DNA of 64,000 nt from Berberis thunbergii (lineage: Eukaryota; Streptophyta; Magnoliopsida; Ranunculales; Berberidaceae): positions 620,001 to 684,000 of the forward strand of contig QNQO01000225.1 in NCBI GenBank assembly GCA_003290165.1, read 5' to 3'. Under the pieces are notes generated by a model. The model did no database searches, was not told the DNA's origin, and saw only the letters and a program-made list of their open reading frames with translations. Position 1 is the stretch's first letter, and every line of letters starts with the position of its first letter. This document shows, piece after piece, positions 18,794 to 29,758 of the stretch. The position numbers and the translations under genes are program-made.

Positions 18794-19984
18794 TTATAAC
18801 AGGATTGAAGTTGAAGCAAGTGTTTTGAAAAAAAGTTTCACATCATGAGAACAAATAAAGCCAGCAGTGCAAATAGAAATTTTCTTCAGGTGGGTGAAGT
18901 GGCGAGTGTAAAGTCGACAGCTTTACAATTGAAGGCGAAGTGGTGTTACCACAATTTTTATGATACAAAACAATCGCATGTTAAACGAGTCATGTTTTTA
19001 CTACAATGACCATGAGACTCTGTTTCATATCTTCTGTGTTGCATATCTTAATAAAACCTTTAGAGCTTTCAATGCAATTAAACTTTTGAGTTCTGATGAT
19101 TAAATATTAGAACAGTATTTTTTTTTTCATTAAAAGATACATTCACAGTTTACCTTTCTTGTTATTTTTATTGTAAATATGTTTCTGTAGAAACGATTAT
19201 CATATGCAGTTTACAATAGATAATTTCACGAACAATTTTCTAATGGTGAATTACTCAACCCAACTATATGTACTGAACCAAAGTTGCACTTTTGACAAAC
19301 AGAATTTTATAAAGCAAAACTTGCCTGAAGAGAAAAGATTAAGTTCAAAGAAAAAGCAAAGGAACTAATAGCATGCCAACATGCTGAAAAAAGCAAGGAA
19401 TTCATAATTCACTTGGGAATACTATTGTGTTAGATCCTAAAGATCTATTGCTTCCTGATTGAAATATTTGCTCTACCGTAAGATTCTTGTGGTTTATCAT
19501 GTCATCCAAGTGTTCACCATGCTTTGATAAAAACTGATATGGTTTGTTATCCAACTCTTTGGAGCATAGGATCTGAGTGTTAATGTGTTTTGCATGGTCG
19601 TAGGAGATAAACAAGAAAAGAATTTGCTTTATAGCAAAAATCAACCAAGCTTCTTCATGGAATCTCAATTATTTCTGAACTTTGATATTTATTATCTTTA
19701 ACAGTGCTCTGCCAATATTATGTGCTCATTGTAGTGGCCAACCTGGCCTGTAAATTCTGGCCCACCGGCCTAGTTTAAACTCTCCAATAATCTCTATGCA
19801 CCAGCCTCAACTTCAACTCCAACAGCTAAAAACCAAACATTGGTACATACTCCTTTTTTTTTTTTTTTTTTTTTTTTTTTTCCTTCTAATACATTGTTCT
19901 TTGTTGTTATGTGCTCCTCATTTCTTAGTCCTCTTTAGTAGACACAACTATCAAAACGTGTATCGCAAACCGAAATTTAAGATA
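18794..19984. other. No recognisable gene; includes poly-T tract
   Basis: AT-rich intergenic sequence with a run of about 26 T near 19854-19881. An 88-codon minus-strand frame at 19402-19668 has no recognisable homology. Confidence 0.45.
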
Positions 19985-19999
19985 CACTACAAAAAAAAG

Positions 20000-20700
20000 G
20001 CCTTTAGGGACGTAGTCAAAATTGTCGCTATAGACAACATTTCGTCGCCATAAATATTGGGCGACAAAATATTCGTCGCGCAAAGGTTGTCACCACAGCT
20101 CTGTCTCACAAGCCTTGGCGCGGCGAAAACTTATCTTCGTCGCTACAAATGCCTTTTTGCGCGACGACACCACAGCTCTGTCTCGCAAGTCTTTGCACGA
20201 CGAAAATACTCTTTGTCGCTACAAATGCCTTTTTGCGCGACAACACCACAGCTTTGTCTCGCAAGTCTTTACGCGACGCAACTAAATATTCGTCGCTACA
20301 AAATCATTTTTGCGCGACGACACTCTCGCAAATCTTTGCGCGACGAAAATAAATCTTCGTCGCTATGAAATCCTTTTGCGCGACGACACCAAAGATCGTT
20401 GCATAAGGGTGCGTCGCGTAATACTGTTTTGCGCGACGCTAATTTCGTCACAAGAAATAGAATTGTTCTTCGTGCAAAATATACTTACGCGACGATCCAT
20501 TTCGTCGCATTAAACGTTGTTGGCATAACTCAATCGTAACGATCCCTTGCGTCGCATTAGACTTTGTTGGCTTAACTTAATGGTGACGAACCTTTCATCG
20601 CACAAGATATTATTTACGCGACAACAATATTCATCACTCTAATGTTGTCACACAGGTTACGTCGATCCAAACACGTTTGATCTATTCTTATGCTACGAAA
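20000..20700. repeat. Left subterminal repeats of CACTA element 2
   Basis: Units of about 60-65 bp such as TTCGTCGCTACAAATGC followed by CTTTTTGCGCGACGACACCAC recur five or six times, then break up into scattered CGTCGC/GCGACG words. The open frames here are repeat artefacts. Confidence 0.85.
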
Positions 20701-21019
20701 ATTTGTCCCTTAAAGTTCTGTTTAATAATTTTGAAATCTTTTAATTCAAATATTTATTTTAATTAAATTGAAATATTTATTAATTGAATCGTCTCACGCA
20801 TAGAAAGGTTTGGCTAATTTATTTAAATACTATTAACTTTACAAATTAATAATGTAAAATCATAATGTATCCATTACAAATTAAAAATTTTAAACCGTAC
20901 TGTATAGTTACAAATTAAAAAAACACATCAGTACATTTTTTAGGGATGTGTTGGCTGATGATGGTTTGTCGACAGTAGCGGGAGGCTTGACAAATTAATC
21001 CCTGACTGCTGGAGAGCCC

Positions 21020-22848
21020 CTAATAACATACTCCACCTAGTTTCCTCTTGTGCTTGTCGTTCCCCCTCCAAGGTTTCTCGAGCCTCCTCTCCGCCTCACG
21101 CGCTTTGGCAGCATTTAACTCATTCTGTAATTCCTCCACTTTTGACTTTAATGATGAAACGATTCCGACTGAGCGCTGCGAAGCTGAAGATGAGGTGTTG
21201 ACCTCACGAACTTTAGCTTTTCCCATCCCCCGAACAATCTTTCCGGGTCTTGGACCTAGCGATTCCAATGTCTCCGTCAAAATATGTAATCCTGCATCAG
21301 GATTGTCCATTGTGAGCTGTTCCAATGGAGTTCCCGGAGGATGCTGCGAGGCCACTTGCTCCATGTAGGCATCCCGCCTCTCCACCATCGTTTCCTTGAT
21401 TAAAAAAATTATTAAAAATTAATAACTTTTAAAACAACAGAAGTGACAACATGAAAAAAATGCAAAGAATAAAACATACATGCAACTTCACGGCCACCTC
21501 ATTGCTAGGTAGTGCATAAACATCCTTGAACATGTCGATTTCTGGGAATTTTGAACATTCCTGCAAAACATTGTTAAAATAATAAACCAACTAATATAAA
21601 CATTTAATTGAATGTATTGACTAAAAGTAAAATAATGAAATGAAACATGAGTTCACTTACTAGACGTCGTTCCTCCACCCTGTAAGAGAAGGGCAATGAA
21701 CCAGAGTGATGTAAAATTTTCTTTTGATGTCGGTTCGCCTCAGATCTTTTCTGTATAATTATTCAAAATATATATTAAACATATGCATTATTACATATAT
21801 AAAAATAAATATGTTTTGCCTAATTAAATAAAACGTTAATGCTTACCAGAAATGTGGGAGTTCGAAAATGATCGCACAACCACACCCACTCATCAGGCCT
21901 ATGCTCCAATTCGATTGGGGGTTGTGCCTTAGCACTATCCACATCAGAAAACGTTTGGAAGTATCGATGGAAATCATGCTTCCAATTCCTGTATCGATCC
22001 ACGCACGTACCGATGATATATTCATGAATGTTTGGATCATTCATGTCAAACTCAAAGGTAACTAGAAATTTTAAATAATATTTATTAGAGAATATTAAGG
22101 CCCAAAGAGATAAGTTATACCAAATCATGTAAAAATACAAGCATAACACATGCAAAACCTTCAAAACTTTCTGCATTATAAAGATTTTAATTATTAAAGG
22201 TTGAGATGAATGGCTAAAAATTACTGTGAGTGCGTCCAACACCTCGGCCTACGTCTCGGGCTTGACCTCACTCCAAGATGAGGATGTCATCGGGCAATGG
22301 TTGCGAATGATTGCACCGATGTCATGCACCAACAAGCTATTAATCTTCGCCGATTGCGAGCGATGATGACTAGGATCCCACACTACGGGAATGCGTGTGT
22401 TAGTGGATCGTGTGATCCTTTGGGATTTTAGTTGTCTACAGGGCCCCCTCGTTTTCTTTGCTGTTGTAAAAAAAAAAAAAATTCAATTTGCCGAATATGA
22501 TGAGGAAAGCTGAAGTTTGTTACCTCTAGGGAGCTCTCCATCTCCTTGGGGGGAGGGGTTTACATCTCCGGGCATGGTTACAGTCTCGAGTGCAATCTCA
22601 AGAGACGCTGATCGACGGTTAGTTCGTCTGACGCTTCGTCGAGTGAGAACTTGAGGAACTAATCCAGACGATGAAGATTGATCAACTATCGAAACATTTG
22701 ATCCATGTGATGGTGGAGTATTGATAGAAGCAGCCCTTGTAGCGGGAGAATTAATGGTGGCATGAGCTACATTGGGCGGAGGAGCGGCGACCGAACTACT
22801 ATCAGCAACATTTACGGATCTACGTTTTCTTGTTATCAAAGAAGCCAT
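21020..22848 (-). pseudogene. TNPA-like plant transposase (Transposase_24, Ptta/En/Spm family), multi-exon
   Basis: Minus-strand exons can be followed in order. Exon 1 (22848-22524) starts MASLITRKRRSVNVADSSS and ends before a GTAAC donor. Exon 2 (about 22462-22226) has RIPVVWDPSHHRSQSAKIN, then LLVHDIGAIIRNHCP. Further exons lie at about 22060-21847 (FDMNDPNIHEYIIGTCVDRY with RNWKHDFHRYF), 21750-21660 (KRSEANRHQKKILHHSGS), 21561-21481, and 21390-21020 (MVERRDAYMEQVASQHPPG, a Ser-rich linker and a C-terminal coiled coil LKSKVEELQNELNAAKARE). The family binds the subterminal repeats and regulates transposition. Exon 2 has an in-frame TAG at 22249-22251 (ET*AEV) where Trp is plausible, so the gene looks disabled unless that stop is read through or spliced out. 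Confidence 0.8.
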
Positions 22849-22899
22849 CTGAACCAAAATAATAAAAACACAACACAACAATTACAAAGTAACATGAAA

Positions 22900-23423
22900 A
22901 CAAAATAAATAGATGCAATCAGTGGAAGATCGTATAAAACAATACATTAACTATATAATGTATAATGAAGGAGAAAACTTGAATTTCATAAGGTTCGGGA
23001 AGAAAACTGGATAAATGGGGAAGAAGAACAAACAAAATTTTAATTTCAACAGCAAATGTAGAGGAGATATAAATGTACATGTCTAGCATTTTATATGCAA
23101 ATGTAAATCTCTACAATGAAGTTCAGGAAGAACTAAAGGAAGCAGCAATATTGCGAATTGCAACATTTTCAGAAATTTACTGTCAGAAATTGATCCAGAA
23201 AATTTACTGTTAGAAATTGATATGCTCATTATCAGAAATTGATATACTCACCGTCAGAAATTGATCCAGAAATTTACTGAATTTGCTCACTGTAATACAA
23301 TTTGTATCTCTGTCAGAAATTTTACTTACTGAGTTTGCTTACTGAATTGATCTAGAAATTTGCTTACTGAATTGATCCAAAAATTTCCAATATGACGCTC
23401 ACATTCACAGTTCTACTTCTGAT
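22900..23423. other. Internal non-coding region of CACTA element 2
   Basis: AT-rich sequence with a loose repeat of TCAGAAATTGATCCAGAAAT-type words at 23170-23390. It may be intron of the captured gene that follows. No coding frame is recognised. Confidence 0.5.
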
Positions 23424-24145
23424 GCAGGGAAACTCAAACCCAAGTCCTTGAACTCTGAAACTGTACAGGCTCCATCAGTTGCAGAGTTACCTAAGAAGGA
23501 TCCCAGTCGGAAAAATATTCCAACAAACAAAACGAGAGCATCACTGAAATCAAGCTCTGTAAATGTAAAATGTGTTACAGATATTGGTGGTGCTAACGTG
23601 CAGAAGAAATCAGAGAGGCCAAGTAAGCATGAAGCTAACAAAGAGAAAGCAAAGCTGAAGAAGCAGGGAAAGAAATTGGTTGTTGAGACAGGTGAGCAAG
23701 TCTTGGAGCATCTCCTTAAAAATTTTCAGATTTGCTTTGTATTTTAATTTTGATTTATTCATTTAGTTTTCTTCTTGCAAGACGTAGTTGACACTGCATT
23801 CGGTGACAAGGAGCATGGAGAAGAAAAAGAAAATGTGGTATGCCAAGTCTATTAATGCCACCAGAAATTTGGAAAATAATTCTCAGCTCAATTATTTGAA
23901 GTTCTTAAGAAGCAAATTGGATCAAAATGCATTTTTGATACACAGTGCAAAGTGTCATCATGAACTTGTATTATATTTGCAAGAGAACCAATCGACATTC
24001 TTCATGTATATCTGCATCAACATGTTCAGGAATTGCATTATTTTGTTGTCTTTGTTAGGTTACTAAAGAATTGAACTTCTTCATTTTTTATTTGCAGGGT
24101 GCTGAACATCAGATGGAAGCGATCAGCTCGACTGAAGTAGCATAA
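23424..24145 (+). pseudogene. Captured host-gene fragment: last three exons, antisense to the transposase genes
   Basis: Three plus-strand exons splice in one frame. Exon a runs from a GATGCAG acceptor at about 23424 to 23690: GKLKPKSLNSETVQAPS ... KKDPSRKNIPTNKTRA ... KEKAKLKKQGKKLVVET, with donor GTGAGC. Exon b (about 23781-23835) reads DVVDTAFGDKEHGEEKENV, with donor GTATGC. Exon c (about 24099-24145) reads GAEHQMEAISSTEVA and a stop. Phase is kept across both introns. The encoded tail is lysine-rich, hydrophilic and low in complexity. I cannot identify the parent gene. Nothing like it is found in CACTA elements, so it is most simply a piece of a cellular gene carried by the element. Confidence 0.7.
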
Positions 24146-24443
24146 ATGAAATGCTCCCAACAGAACACAACTGCTTGTTTACTACAGTGAGGTGTCTATT
24201 TAGGGGGAGCATTTTGTGCAACGAAATATTCTAATTTCGTCGCACAAACATCACATTTGTTTATTTTAGAAAAAAAAATTTATATCATTATTTAATTAAT
24301 TAATTGAACTTCGACATTCATTTAACAAATTTATGGTAAAAAATTCATAGTACATTAACAATTTAATTAAATGAACTAACAAAATACATAATATTATTAA
24401 TATCTTGTAAACGACCTAACAAATTATATTCCTTCAAATATAT

Positions 24444-27330
24444 TTAATCTGAATCAGTAGAGTAATCACTTTCGACTTCTTCTTCAAGTTCATCTGACAT
24501 GGTTGCCTCAGATTCTTCAAAAACTCCATCTTTTGCAGGTGATACCTCAACATCATATTCGCCATCAATCGGAGGAAGTTCGACAAATAACTCAAATGGT
24601 TGTTGGAGAATGGGAATGCTTGAAGATGAATTATCTTGATCAACGGTGTCGTCATCACTGTGGTCATCAGAAGTCTTTTCAGGAATGTCCCATATATTTC
24701 TGTGTTGGATTGTCTGGACTACTTTCCATCCACCACTGGCTTTAAGATCATCTAGATAAAAAATTTGTTTTGCCATAGTTGCCAAAATAAAAGGATCATG
24801 CTCATACCAAAGTGTGTTTTTGTTCCAACTTACTAGACCATATTGTCGTTTAATACTCCCGGCTTTATGTGGGTTTGTATCAAACCAACGACACTTGAAT
24901 AAAATCACCTAGCAACGGTCTTTGTACAATAATTGAATTACAGATGTCAGTTTACCATAGAAATCAACATCGGCGGTGTCGCCGTCCCCAGGTACTAATA
25001 CGCCGCTATTTTGAGTGCTCAAATTGTTGTCTCGCTCGATAACCTGAAACTTAACACCATTCACATAACAACCCGAAAATGTTTTAGATCGAATAGGACC
25101 TCTCGCCAGTTTTGATAATTCATCATCGTAAAGAGCCGAATTTACTTTCTTCAATTGTAACATCTATTAAAAAAAATTATACATATTCAGAATATGTTGA
25201 CTACCAATTATAAAAAAAAATAATGCAATATTATCATATTTTCTTATAGTTATCAACTTACGTGTTTGTGAAACCATTCAGGAAATAATTGACGGTGTTT
25301 TTCGGCCCGTAAATGTGCAGGATACTTACGCCTAAGTAGTTCTTCATGCTCCTCCAAAAATGGCAAGACCTCATCACAATTGTTGAGTATGAACCAATGC
25401 GCAACTTCCATGTCGTTATCGCTAAACAGATCATTTGTTGGTGGCTCGCCAAACGGTCGTGCGAGTTGCACAAAAACAGAAAGTGTCTCACTTCTAGTAC
25501 CACCGTCATTATTTTGTTGAGTTCGGTTGAAGGACTTCTCAAAATTATGGAGATACATTGCACAATAAGTAAGTGATTCATTTACAATATATGCCTCCAC
25601 TATAGATCCTTCGGGTCTTGCCCTGTTTCGTACGTACCTTTTGTATGTGCTTAGTATTCTACAAAATATAAAAGATGTCAGATTCGTTACAATAAATGAA
25701 GAATAGTTAGAAAACAAGCATATGAGTTACCTTTCTATTTGGTACATCCACCGATAATTGACCGGCCCACCAAGCTTTGCCTCACCCGGTAAATGTATCA
25801 TCAAGTGAATCATGCAAGTAAAAAATGCAGGAGGAAATATATGTTCGAATTTGCATAAGATGTTAATAATATTGTTTTGCAACCTTTCTATATCCGATTT
25901 GCCAGAGACTTTGCGCATAGCTGCTGGAAGAATCTCGACAATTTTGTAATAGGGCCAACAACACCCGATGGCAAAAATCCTCAAATAGCGACCGGAAGAA
26001 GGTGTTGCAGTAGTACATGACAGTCATGGCTCTTCAATCCTGACATTTTCCCATCACTCATTTTCATACAACGGGCAATATTAGATGCGTACCCATCTGG
26101 AAACTTCACAGAAGAAAAAAACTTAAATTTTTTATCTTTACTAGCGGTTTAACTGCAAAATAGGGATGTCCCTTTACCCATTTGTCACCGACTTTCTTAA
26201 GCCATAACCGTTTCTTTATACCCATGTTCATACAATCTTCCCTCGCTTTCACAGTGTCCTTCGATTTTCCTTCGATGCCAATAATTGTTCCAACCACACT
26301 ATCACACACATTCTTTTCAATATGCATCACATCTAGGTTGTGCCTGATCTTTAATTTCGACCAGTATGGAAGCTCGAAGAATATACTCTTCTTCGTCTAG
26401 TTCAGATGTGTAGCTGACCTGTGCAAATTAGTATCACGATTATCTAGGTTGTGCCATCTCATATGACTCGCAGTGTGCGTCGACATGTACAGTCATTGCA
26501 ATCTGGGCTTCAGTGGAAGATAACGCAAAACCTTTTGTGGAATTTTCTTCATTTTATTACCAGAATTAGGCTTATATCTTGGCTCATTGTACACAGGGCA
26601 TGCATCCATCCCTTCAATTTCCTTATAAAATAATGCACAGTTGTATTTGCAAGCATGAATCTTTGATACCCCAAACCAAGACCATTCAACAATTTCTGCG
26701 CGTTACGATAATCCTCAGGCAAAATGTTTTCCTTCGGAAACATCCGCTTCATAATTCCCATTAAATGAGAAAAACACTTATTCGACATATGATGTTTCAC
26801 TTTGCAATGCATCAAGTCCACAATGGCAGTAAGCAGGGAGAACTCTGTGCAACCGGGGTATAATGCTTGTTGGGCTTGTTTCAACAGTCTTTCATAGTTT
26901 TCTAACTCTTCACTTTGCAGCATGTTGGGAGGTACAGTATCTCCTACCATATCACCAATGCCATCTTCGTTCATGGATGCATGTGGATAAGCGTCATTTA
27001 TTATACCCATAACTTGGTTATTATCATTCATGGACATTTCATCAATGTGCGGCACAAGTGGCTGGGAATTCGATGAAGTAGAACCAAATTCTCGTTGCTC
27101 CCCATGATAAATCCACCTCGTATAATTCAGAATCATCCCATACCTCGCCAAATGATATCGAACCATATTGAATGTCTGCCACAAACAATTGTTACAACAT
27201 TGACACGGACACTTGATATGATTCGTCGTACCAGTGACATGTGCCTTTGCAAACTCAATAAAGCTCTTGATCCTATTTAAATATTCATCACAGCATTTGT
27301 CCTAATTTTGTATCCACTGTTTTTCCATTA
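24444..27330 (-). pseudogene. TNPD-like CACTA transposase, core domain missing and frame broken
   Basis: The N-terminal Transpos_assoc domain is visible: MEKQWIQN, a TAG, then DKCCDEYLNRIKSFIEFA, HIKCPCQCCNN and WIYHGE (27330-27100). Next come TEFSLLTAIVDLMHCKVKHH and MKRMFPKENILPEDY (about 26700-26900), then in another frame DACPVYNEPRYKPNSG and KKIPQKVLRYLPLKPRLQ (26480-26600). The text then jumps from SHMRWHN to KKSIFFELPYW and VMHIEKNVCDSVVGTI (about 26300), so the central Transposase_21 catalytic region is missing. DUF4218 (FPPAFFTCMIHLMIHLPGEA, GGPVNYRWMY; 25740-26080) and DUF4216 (about 24560-25160) follow. In-frame stops occur at 26493-26495 (LQ*LYMS, CGA to TGA expected) and between KDRC and VILFKCRWFD, along with at least two frame shifts. 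It cannot encode a working transposase. Confidence 0.85.
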
Positions 27331-27749
27331 CGCCCGTTTTCAGTTTATAAACAAAACATGAGAATTAAAGAGAGTTAACGACACTAATGCGATTAGGTTT
27401 CAATGTGGAAAATTTTCAGCAACATCTCAATTACAATTCTTCAAGTGGACGATGTACATATTATTAATTAATAAATATCTAGTATGCACTCGAAAAACAA
27501 TGTGAGACACTCCAAAAAATCCACATGATAGCAACCTAATTTCATGAAATTTCAAAAAATAAAAAAATTAGCAATTTCCTCACCGTTTTCCAAGTGAAAG
27601 AGAGAGAAGATTGGAGGTGTGGCCGGCGCGGGCGACACAAAGAGAAGACGAAGCCTAATTAAGTGCTGGAAGCTTGGAGTATATAGTGAGAGAAATCAAT
27701 CTAGCAGAGAAAAAGAATAAAATGAGAGGAGAAAATAGTGAAAAACGCA
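27331..27749. other. 5' region of the TNPD-like gene
   Basis: AT-rich sequence between the TNPD start and the right subterminal array. No coding frame; presumably the transposase promoter and leader. Confidence 0.4.
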
Positions 27750-28920
27750 GACCTGAGCTTGTGCGACGAACCTGCTCGTTTTAAGCGACGAATCTTTGTT
27801 GGGAAGACTTTATGCGACGAAGCTTTCCACTTCGTCGCGATAGATATCTTCAGGCGACGACAACGTTTGTTGCCCTAGGATGATTTAGGGCAATGAATCG
27901 GTTCTCTTTAAGCGACGAATCTTTGTTGTGAGTACTTGATGCGACGAAGGGTTCCTATTCGTCGCTATCGTTAGGCGACGACGACGTTTGTCGCCCTAGA
28001 ATGGAATACTTTAGGCGACGAAGCTTTCAAAATCGTCACGTAAGCTATCTTCAGGCGACGAAAACGTTTGTCGCCCTAGGATGTTTTAGGCGATGAAACC
28101 GACCCTCTTTAAGCGAGTAATCTTTGTTGTGAGTACTTGCTGCGACGAAACATTCCACTTCGTCGCGAAAGATAGCTTCAGGCGAGGACAAAGTTTGTCA
28201 CCCTAGAATGTAAGACTTTAGGTGACGAAGCTTTCCAATTCGTCGCGTAAGATAGCTTCAGGCGACGACAAGGTTTGTCTCACTAGGATGTTTTAGGCGA
28301 TGAAACCGGCTATCTTTAAGCGACGAATCTTTGTTGTGAATACTTGATGCGAAGAAGGGTTCCTATTCGTCGCGTACACTATCTTTAGGAGACGACGACG
28401 TTCGTCACCCTAGGATGTATCTTTGTTGGGAAGACTTTAGGCGACGCAGCTTTCCAATCCGTCGCGTAAGATATCTTCAGGCGACGAAGCTTTCCGCTTC
28501 GTCGCGTAAGATATCTTTAGGCAATGACAAAGTTTGTCGCCCTAGGGTGTTGTTCAAAGTGGCAAATTTTAGGCGACGAAGGATTTTGGTGCGTCGCGTA
28601 AGCTATATTTAGGCAACGAAATAGTGTGTCACCAGAGGATATTAAAGTTGGTCGTTTAAAGTGGTCGACACGTAACCCTAGGTATTTTAGGGTGACGAAA
28701 TATTTGGTTTTAAGCGACGACACGTTGTCGCATATTAGGTATGCGACGAAGGCTTTACTTGCGCCGCGACAGAGGTTATGACGCGACGAAACCGCTCATC
28801 ACGTTAAGTAGTTAGCTATTTTTTGTACTTGCGTGACAATATTAAATATGTCTTCGCACCATGATAATTTTGAGCGACAAAACTTCCCTCGTCGCGCTAC
28901 GAGTCGTCGCAAAAGGGAAT
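27750..28920. repeat. Right subterminal repeats of CACTA element 2
   Basis: Units built from TTTAAGCGACGAATCTTTG, ATGCGACGAAGC, TTCCACTTCGTCGCG and CAGGCGACGACAACGTTTG recur about every 110-130 bp in a longer composite order, about eight times. They are candidate binding sites for the TNPA-like protein. Confidence 0.85.
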
Positions 28921-28935
28921 TTTTTAGTAGTGATA

Positions 28936-29720
28936 CACGTATCATAATGTATCGTATTGTGCATCATAAGATACCGTGCAAAAATAATTGTAAAAATTTA
29001 TATTATATACGCATATAAACAACATAAATAAAACTTATTCAAACATAAGCAAGCTATCACCTCTCATCAATCCTTGCATTCATTCATGTCACCTGTACAA
29101 TAGGACAATACATCTTTGCATCATCCTATATTTGTGTATCGTGAAATATTTTGTATTGTGTCAATGAGACTCTGGTACATATCAAGTATCACATTGTGCA
29201 GATCACACGACATTACTAACTATGCCAACAACGCTTTCAATTTTTAATTTTTTAAGTAAAAAATTTATTGGATAATACTCATGGTATTACAAAGCAATAA
29301 CTATAAAGAATTAAGGTGCCGACACTAAAGAATCCCATTAGCAATCAATTTGTTTGTTAGAATAATTGTTATGGGCGTTTGTTCAAATATTTTGACTTTG
29401 CATGTTTGTTCCAAATTTTCATAGAGATAATTGTTATAATTCAATAGTTGCAAAAGGTTTGGAGTAAATATTATTATTATTACTAATAAGAATGCGGCTT
29501 CCACCCAAAAAGCAATCAGCATCTTAAAGGTAGGTCTACATTTTCCTTATATTGTCTAATTGTTCCATTATTGCTTGGAAGTTATCATGCTCATAAATGA
29601 TATTTGTTATCATTGTCGTTAATTTGTTAAGAGAATGATTTAGGTTAAGGTCTAAGTTGCAATTCTCTATTTTTCTTCTTGTATATGCATGGGAAAGAGC
29701 CTTTGATGTATATAATTTTA

Positions 29721-29758
<38 letters not shown>

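Larger units (their letters stand above)
19985..28932 (-). mobile_element. CACTA (En/Spm-type) transposon, element 2, with decayed transposase genes
   Basis: The left terminus is CACTACAAAAAAAAGG and the right terminus, on the other strand, is CACTACTAAAAAATTCC. ATA flanks both ends (19982-19984 and 28933-28935). Subterminal arrays rich in GCGACGA / CGTCGC occupy about 20000-20700 and 27750-28920. The interior carries, on the minus strand, a TNPD-like gene (24444-27330) and a TNPA-like gene (21020-22848), and on the plus strand a captured host-gene piece (23424-24145). At 8948 bp the length is normal for a complete CACTA element, but both element genes contain stops or frame shifts. Confidence 0.92.

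Noticed and set aside
19402..19668. 88-codon minus-strand frame between the membrane gene and CACTA element 2
   Set aside because: No recognisable homology, no splice context and AT-rich surroundings; not enough to call a gene.
20057..20513. Overlapping plus-strand frames up to 103 codons
   Set aside because: Translation of the CGTCGC subterminal repeats of CACTA element 2; repeated peptide RRYK/FARR is a repeat artefact.
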